Source: JBFFMO01 sp037968515 (lineage in GTDB: Bacteria; Myxococcota_A; Bradymonadia; Bradymonadales; Bradymonadaceae). Taken from it: 8,930 nt of DNA. The position numbers and the translations under genes are program-made. Positions 6,803 to 8,930 of this stretch are shown in pieces (position 1 is the stretch's first letter; each line of letters begins with the position of its first letter). A model generated the notes under the pieces. The model saw nothing but the letters and a program-made list of their open reading frames with translations, made no database searches and was not told the origin of the DNA. The stretch is taken from positions 1-8,930 of the forward strand of contig JBBKVQ010000054.1 in NCBI GenBank assembly GCA_037968515.1. The letters are read 5' to 3'.

Positions 6803-8079
6803 AGTTCAATCTCCAACTCTTCGAACGTTTCGATTTTCGCTCGGCCAAATTCGTTGTCGAATTGTGCGTCTCGAAGGTGTTTAAGGACAAATTCCAAAGA
6901 TCTTCGATGGTGAATCCAGCTTTCCAAAATCGTGTGATCCCAGCGGGACCCCAGCATATTGAAGCCAATCACGCATCCATCTTGGTGCACAATGCGCTGT
7001 GAAATCAGGCGAGTACGGTGGCGCCTGTAAAGTGATGGTGTGCCGGAGGGAAGATTGACGACTTTTCCGACCGTTGTGTATTCGACGTCGAAAAACTTCG
7101 AACTGTTGTAGAAAAGCGGGCGTTTGTACGCCACGTCGTCTCCCAACATCGAATACGCTGCCATGCGACCATGAATTTTTGCTGAGTACCAAATGGTTTC
7201 GGCAAAAGTTTCGTGTTCGGTCACGATTTCGCAGCAGTCTCCCGCGGCATATATATTAGGCAGGTTCGTCTCAAAGGCAGTGTTGACGCAAATACTCCTA
7301 CCTGTCTTCACTGGGGTCGTTGCCTCTTTGAGCCAACCGAGGTCAGCCCCGACGCCAACGCAGATGCCGAGCATCTGGCAAGGTAGGTCGTTGCCCTTTG
7401 AAGTGTGGATCGAGCTAACGCGGCCATCTTTGTCGACATCGATGCGTTTGATCTCCTCTTCGAGTCTTAGGTCAACACCGTGTGACTTCATATGTTCCGC
7501 GATCGCTGTGCCTTCCTCTTTGCCCAGCGCCATCGGCCAGTACCAAGGTTCACGAACCAGGAAGGTGACCTTCACGCCGTGATGCAACAAGCACTCGACG
7601 AGTTCGATCCCGATAAGGCCGCCGCCCACCACCACCGCTTCCCGTGTGCTTGGGGTCAGCCGTTCACAGGAGTCGAGGTCGTTCATCGAGACAAAATGAA
7701 CGAGTCCGTCTTTGATGTCGTCCAGACCAGGCCACGGGAATTTCCGCGGACTCGCTCCGGTGGCCAGCAATAGGCGGTCGAAGGACATCACAGAACCGTC
7801 AACAAGTGTGATGGTTTGTGCTTCAGCGTCGATATCCTTCACACGACCGCGAACTCGTTCGATTTTTTGTTCATCGTAAACCGACCTCTCAAACGGTTCG
7901 AGGTCCTTGCGCTGCATTAAATCCATGTAGGCGTACATCAAAGCCGTGCGCGAAAAGAAATAGTCCGTCTCATCGGAAATCACGATGACACGGGCTTCTT
8001 CAGGGGCACAACGTTGCCGAATTGTAAGGGCGGCTTCAATGCCAGCCACTCCGTTCCCGACGATTACGTAGGTGGTCAT
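6799..8079 (-). CDS. NAD(P)/FAD-dependent oxidoreductase (class I pyridine nucleotide-disulfide reductase fold)
   Basis: This 426-residue flavoprotein has an N-terminal FAD-binding Rossmann motif GNGVAGIEAA (8-17), an ATG motif LLLATGASP (103-111), a second Rossmann motif VVGGGLIGIE (150-159) for NAD(P)H, and the second FAD motif NIYAAGDCCE (275-284). The layout resembles rubredoxin reductase, ferredoxin reductase and the NirB N-terminal domain. No redox-active CxxC or CxxxxC disulfide is visible after the FAD motif, so it is probably an electron-transfer reductase rather than a disulfide reductase. It is the first gene of the leftward operon and overlaps the polyferredoxin by 4 bp, suggesting that NAD(P)H electrons pass through FAD to its iron-sulfur clusters. 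The ATG at 8079 follows a purine-rich GAAGAG. The precise substrate is not identifiable. Confidence 0.92.
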   Translation of the reverse strand: MTTYVIVGNGVAGIEAALTIRQRCAPEEARVIVISDETDYFFSRTALMYAYMDLMQRKDLEPFERSVYDEQKIERVRGRVKDIDAEAQTITLVDGSVMSFDRLLLATGASPRKFPWPGLDDIKDGLVHFVSMNDLDSCERLTPSTREAVVVGGGLIGIELVECLLHHGVKVTFLVREPWYWPMALGKEEGTAIAEHMKSHGVDLRLEEEIKRIDVDKDGRVSSIHTSKGNDLPCQMLGICVGVGADLGWLKEATTPVKTGRSICVNTAFETNLPNIYAAGDCCEIVTEHETFAETIWYSAKIHGRMAAYSMLGDDVAYKRPLFYNSSKFFDVEYTTVGKVVNLPSGTPSLYRRHRTRLISQRIVHQDGCVIGFNMLGSRWDHTILESWIHHRRSLEFVLKHLRDAQFDNEFGRAKIETFEELEIEL

Positions 8080-8137
8080 AGGCTCTTCAATTAATGGTTG
8101 CCCCGCATGATGCCCTTAGAAGTGCTAATGTTTCAAT

Positions 8138-8158
8138 TTTCTTGGACAAGAAACTTGT
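8138..8158. promoter_or_regulatory. Overlapping inverted repeats, candidate operator
   Basis: TTTCTTG-GA-CAAGAAA (8138-8153) is a perfect 7-bp inverted repeat around a 2-bp centre. Its right arm is reused in ACAAG-AAA-CTTGT (8146-8158). The block lies just upstream of the TTGACA box of the rightward lipoprotein promoter and 59 bp before the divergent oxidoreductase start. This is a position where a dimeric regulator could act on both genes. No regulator is encoded in the window. Confidence 0.45.
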
Positions 8159-8164
8159 ACATAG

Positions 8165-8192
8165 TTGACAATCGTTGAAAACGGGGTACAAA
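8165..8192 (+). promoter_or_regulatory. Sigma-70-type promoter for the lipoprotein gene
   Basis: A consensus -35 box TTGACA (8165-8170) is followed after 16 bases by TACAAA (8187-8192), matching four of six -10 positions. Transcription would begin near 8199, leaving a leader of about 110 nucleotides before the ATG. The perfect -35 box makes this the best promoter candidate in the window. Confidence 0.5.
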
Positions 8193-8212
8193 GCCTACCT
8201 TCAGAAGCTAGT

Positions 8213-8251
8213 GGGGCACGTATGCGAAAATACTCCGTACGACTAGGCCCC
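8213..8251 (+). promoter_or_regulatory. Potential leader stem-loop
   Basis: GGGGC (8213-8217) can pair with GCCCC (8247-8251), and inside it CGTA (8219-8222) with TACG (8238-8241), giving an imperfect stem with an internal loop. It falls within the predicted 5' leader of the lipoprotein mRNA. No known riboswitch family is recognised. Confidence 0.3.
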
Positions 8252-8273
8252 GAAACGAAAATCGGAAATGATC

Positions 8274-8287
8274 CCGTCCTTGGACGG
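8274..8287 (+). promoter_or_regulatory. CUUG tetraloop hairpin ahead of the ribosome binding site
   Basis: CCGTC (8274-8278) pairs with GACGG (8283-8287) around a CTTG loop, a stable tetraloop type in RNA. It is followed by an A/T-rich stretch and, 12 bases later, AAGGAG (8300-8305), the Shine-Dalgarno of the lipoprotein gene. It may stabilise the mRNA 5' region or keep the binding site open. It does not look like a terminator because no T-run follows. Confidence 0.4.
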
Positions 8288-8311
8288 AAAAATATCCTCA
8301 AGGAGAAATCC

Positions 8312-8930
8312 ATGAATCAAACGCTTAAACTGTTCCTCCTCGGCCTCTTGACCGCTGGCGTGATGACCGGCTGTGACAAGAAGGATGACGCTGCAACAAC
8401 AACGACAGCCACTCAAACAGCCGCTCAGACTGCTGCTCAAGTGGAACCAACTGTCACAGCTGCTCAGACGGCTGCCCAGACTGCTGCACAGACAGCTGCT
8501 CAGGCACCTGACAAAGAGCTGTTCATCAAGGCTGCTTTCGAAGTCACCTGTGTTCGCGCTAAAGTCGCAGACACTGAGACTCAGAAAGCAATCTTGACTG
8601 AAGTGTTCGCACGTTACGGCTTCACTGAAGAGTCGTTCGGCCTTGCCGAAACAGCTCTTTCGGCTGAAACCACCGTTCAAGAAGCCATCAAGTCGAAGAT
8701 GGAATCATGTACTCCAGAACTCGCTGCTAAGCTTAAAGAAGCTGGCGCAGACGCAGCTGGCACCACAGCAACTGCTGACCCAACCGAAGTCAAGAAAGTT
8801 GCTAAGCCTGCAGTTGCAGCTGGCAAGTACAAAGGCGCAGTCAGCGGTGGCGGCCACGAAGATGCAGAAATCGAAATCACCGTCAAAGACGACATGTCGA
8901 TCTACGCAAAGTTCAACGGCAAGCGTGAAG
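8312..8930 (+). CDS. Lipoprotein with TAAQ-repeat linker (3' partial, unknown function)
   Basis: The ATG at 8312 follows AAGGAG (8300-8305) by 6 bases, and 206 codons are open to the window edge without a stop. The N-terminus is a lipoprotein signal: Lys6, a hydrophobic stretch and lipobox MTGC with Cys21, followed by DKKDD. Residues 32-64 are a Thr/Ala/Gln linker built of TAAQ units. Residues 67-142 look helical and contain two cysteines (80 and 133) that could form a disulfide. A second low-complexity Ala/Thr/Lys stretch follows, then from about 171 a Gly-rich, probably beta-strand segment (GKYKGAVSGGGHEDAEIEIT) begins. Codon choice (GCT, GCA, GAA, AAG, ACT) differs from the neighbouring genes and may reflect high expression. 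I recognise no family. Asp at +2 of the mature lipoprotein would be an inner-membrane retention signal under the E. coli Lol rule, but this need not hold here. Confidence 0.8.
   Translation, partial: MNQTLKLFLLGLLTAGVMTGCDKKDDAATTTTATQTAAQTAAQVEPTVTAAQTAAQTAAQTAAQAPDKELFIKAAFEVTCVRAKVADTETQKAILTEVFARYGFTEESFGLAETALSAETTVQEAIKSKMESCTPELAAKLKEAGADAAGTTATADPTEVKKVAKPAVAAGKYKGAVSGGGHEDAEIEITVKDDMSIYAKFNGKRE
8405..8503 (+). repeat. Degenerate 12-bp tandem repeat encoding TAAQ units
   Basis: Seven 4-residue units (TATQ once, TAAQ six times) are arranged as three, then VEPTV, then four. The 12-bp DNA units differ mainly at third positions (ACA/ACT/ACG, GCT/GCC/GCA, CAG/CAA). The array links the lipidated cysteine to the folded periplasmic part and probably acts as a flexible or helical tether. 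Such arrays can change copy number by slippage. Confidence 0.75.

Noticed and set aside
8274..8287. Hairpin as an intrinsic terminator
   Set aside because: It is followed by an A-rich stretch, not a T-run, and by a ribosome-binding site 12 bases later.
8405..8503. Possible CRISPR or satellite array
   Set aside because: The 12-bp units are contiguous, in frame and encode TAAQ; there are no spacers of CRISPR length.
8243..8680. 145-residue leftward open frame rich in Ser, Cys and Leu
   Set aside because: It is the antisense reading of the lipoprotein gene, which has a Shine-Dalgarno, lipobox and regular codon pattern. The Ser/Cys/Leu richness is the complement of the TAAQ repeat.

Overview
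The window carries eight protein-coding genes, two of them cut by the window edges, and no RNA genes, insertion sequences or CRISPR arrays that I can see. Base composition is moderately GC-rich by eye. The gene content points to the myxobacterial side of the former Deltaproteobacteria (Myxococcota or Bradymonadota-like). The main clues are a zinc-ribbon/GYF/transmembrane/AgmX-PglI-tail protein with the architecture of the gliding protein GltJ, and a TPR lipoprotein of the PilF/PilW/Tgl type. No genus can be named from the sequence alone.

Layout. 1-1833 (+): C-terminal 610 codons of a GltJ/AgmX-like protein, closed by a strong bidirectional hairpin terminator at 1855-1879. 1878-3314 (-): an NFACT (RqcH/NEMF/FbpA-family) protein that seems to lack the usual helix-hairpin-helix region. 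3404-4150 (+): a TPR lipoprotein, divergent from the NFACT gene across an 89-bp region containing a palindrome and a short tandem repeat. 8079 down to 4156 (-): a tight four-gene run, namely an FAD/NAD(P) oxidoreductase, a six-TM NapH/NosR-like polyferredoxin, the small zinc protein YacG, and a membrane HEAT-repeat protein. The first three junctions are a 4-bp ATGA overlap, a 1-bp TGATG overlap and a short gap. 8312-8930 (+): the start of a lipoprotein with a TAAQ-repeat linker, which runs off the right edge.

How the parts may work together. The oxidoreductase and polyferredoxin are translationally coupled and look like a module moving electrons from NAD(P)H through FAD and iron-sulfur clusters into the membrane; substrate and partner are unknown. 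YacG (gyrase inhibitor family) and the HEAT membrane protein share the transcript without an obvious functional link. The 232-bp divergent region 8080-8311 is the richest non-coding stretch. It holds overlapping inverted repeats, a TTGACA-type promoter and a long leader with two potential hairpins before the lipoprotein start.

The most interesting points are the GltJ-like architecture with repeated FSxFD motifs, the HhH-less NFACT protein with a TTG start, the redox-yacG-HEAT operon, and the regulatory region at 8138-8305. I see no clear evidence for a wholly new defence or mobile system.
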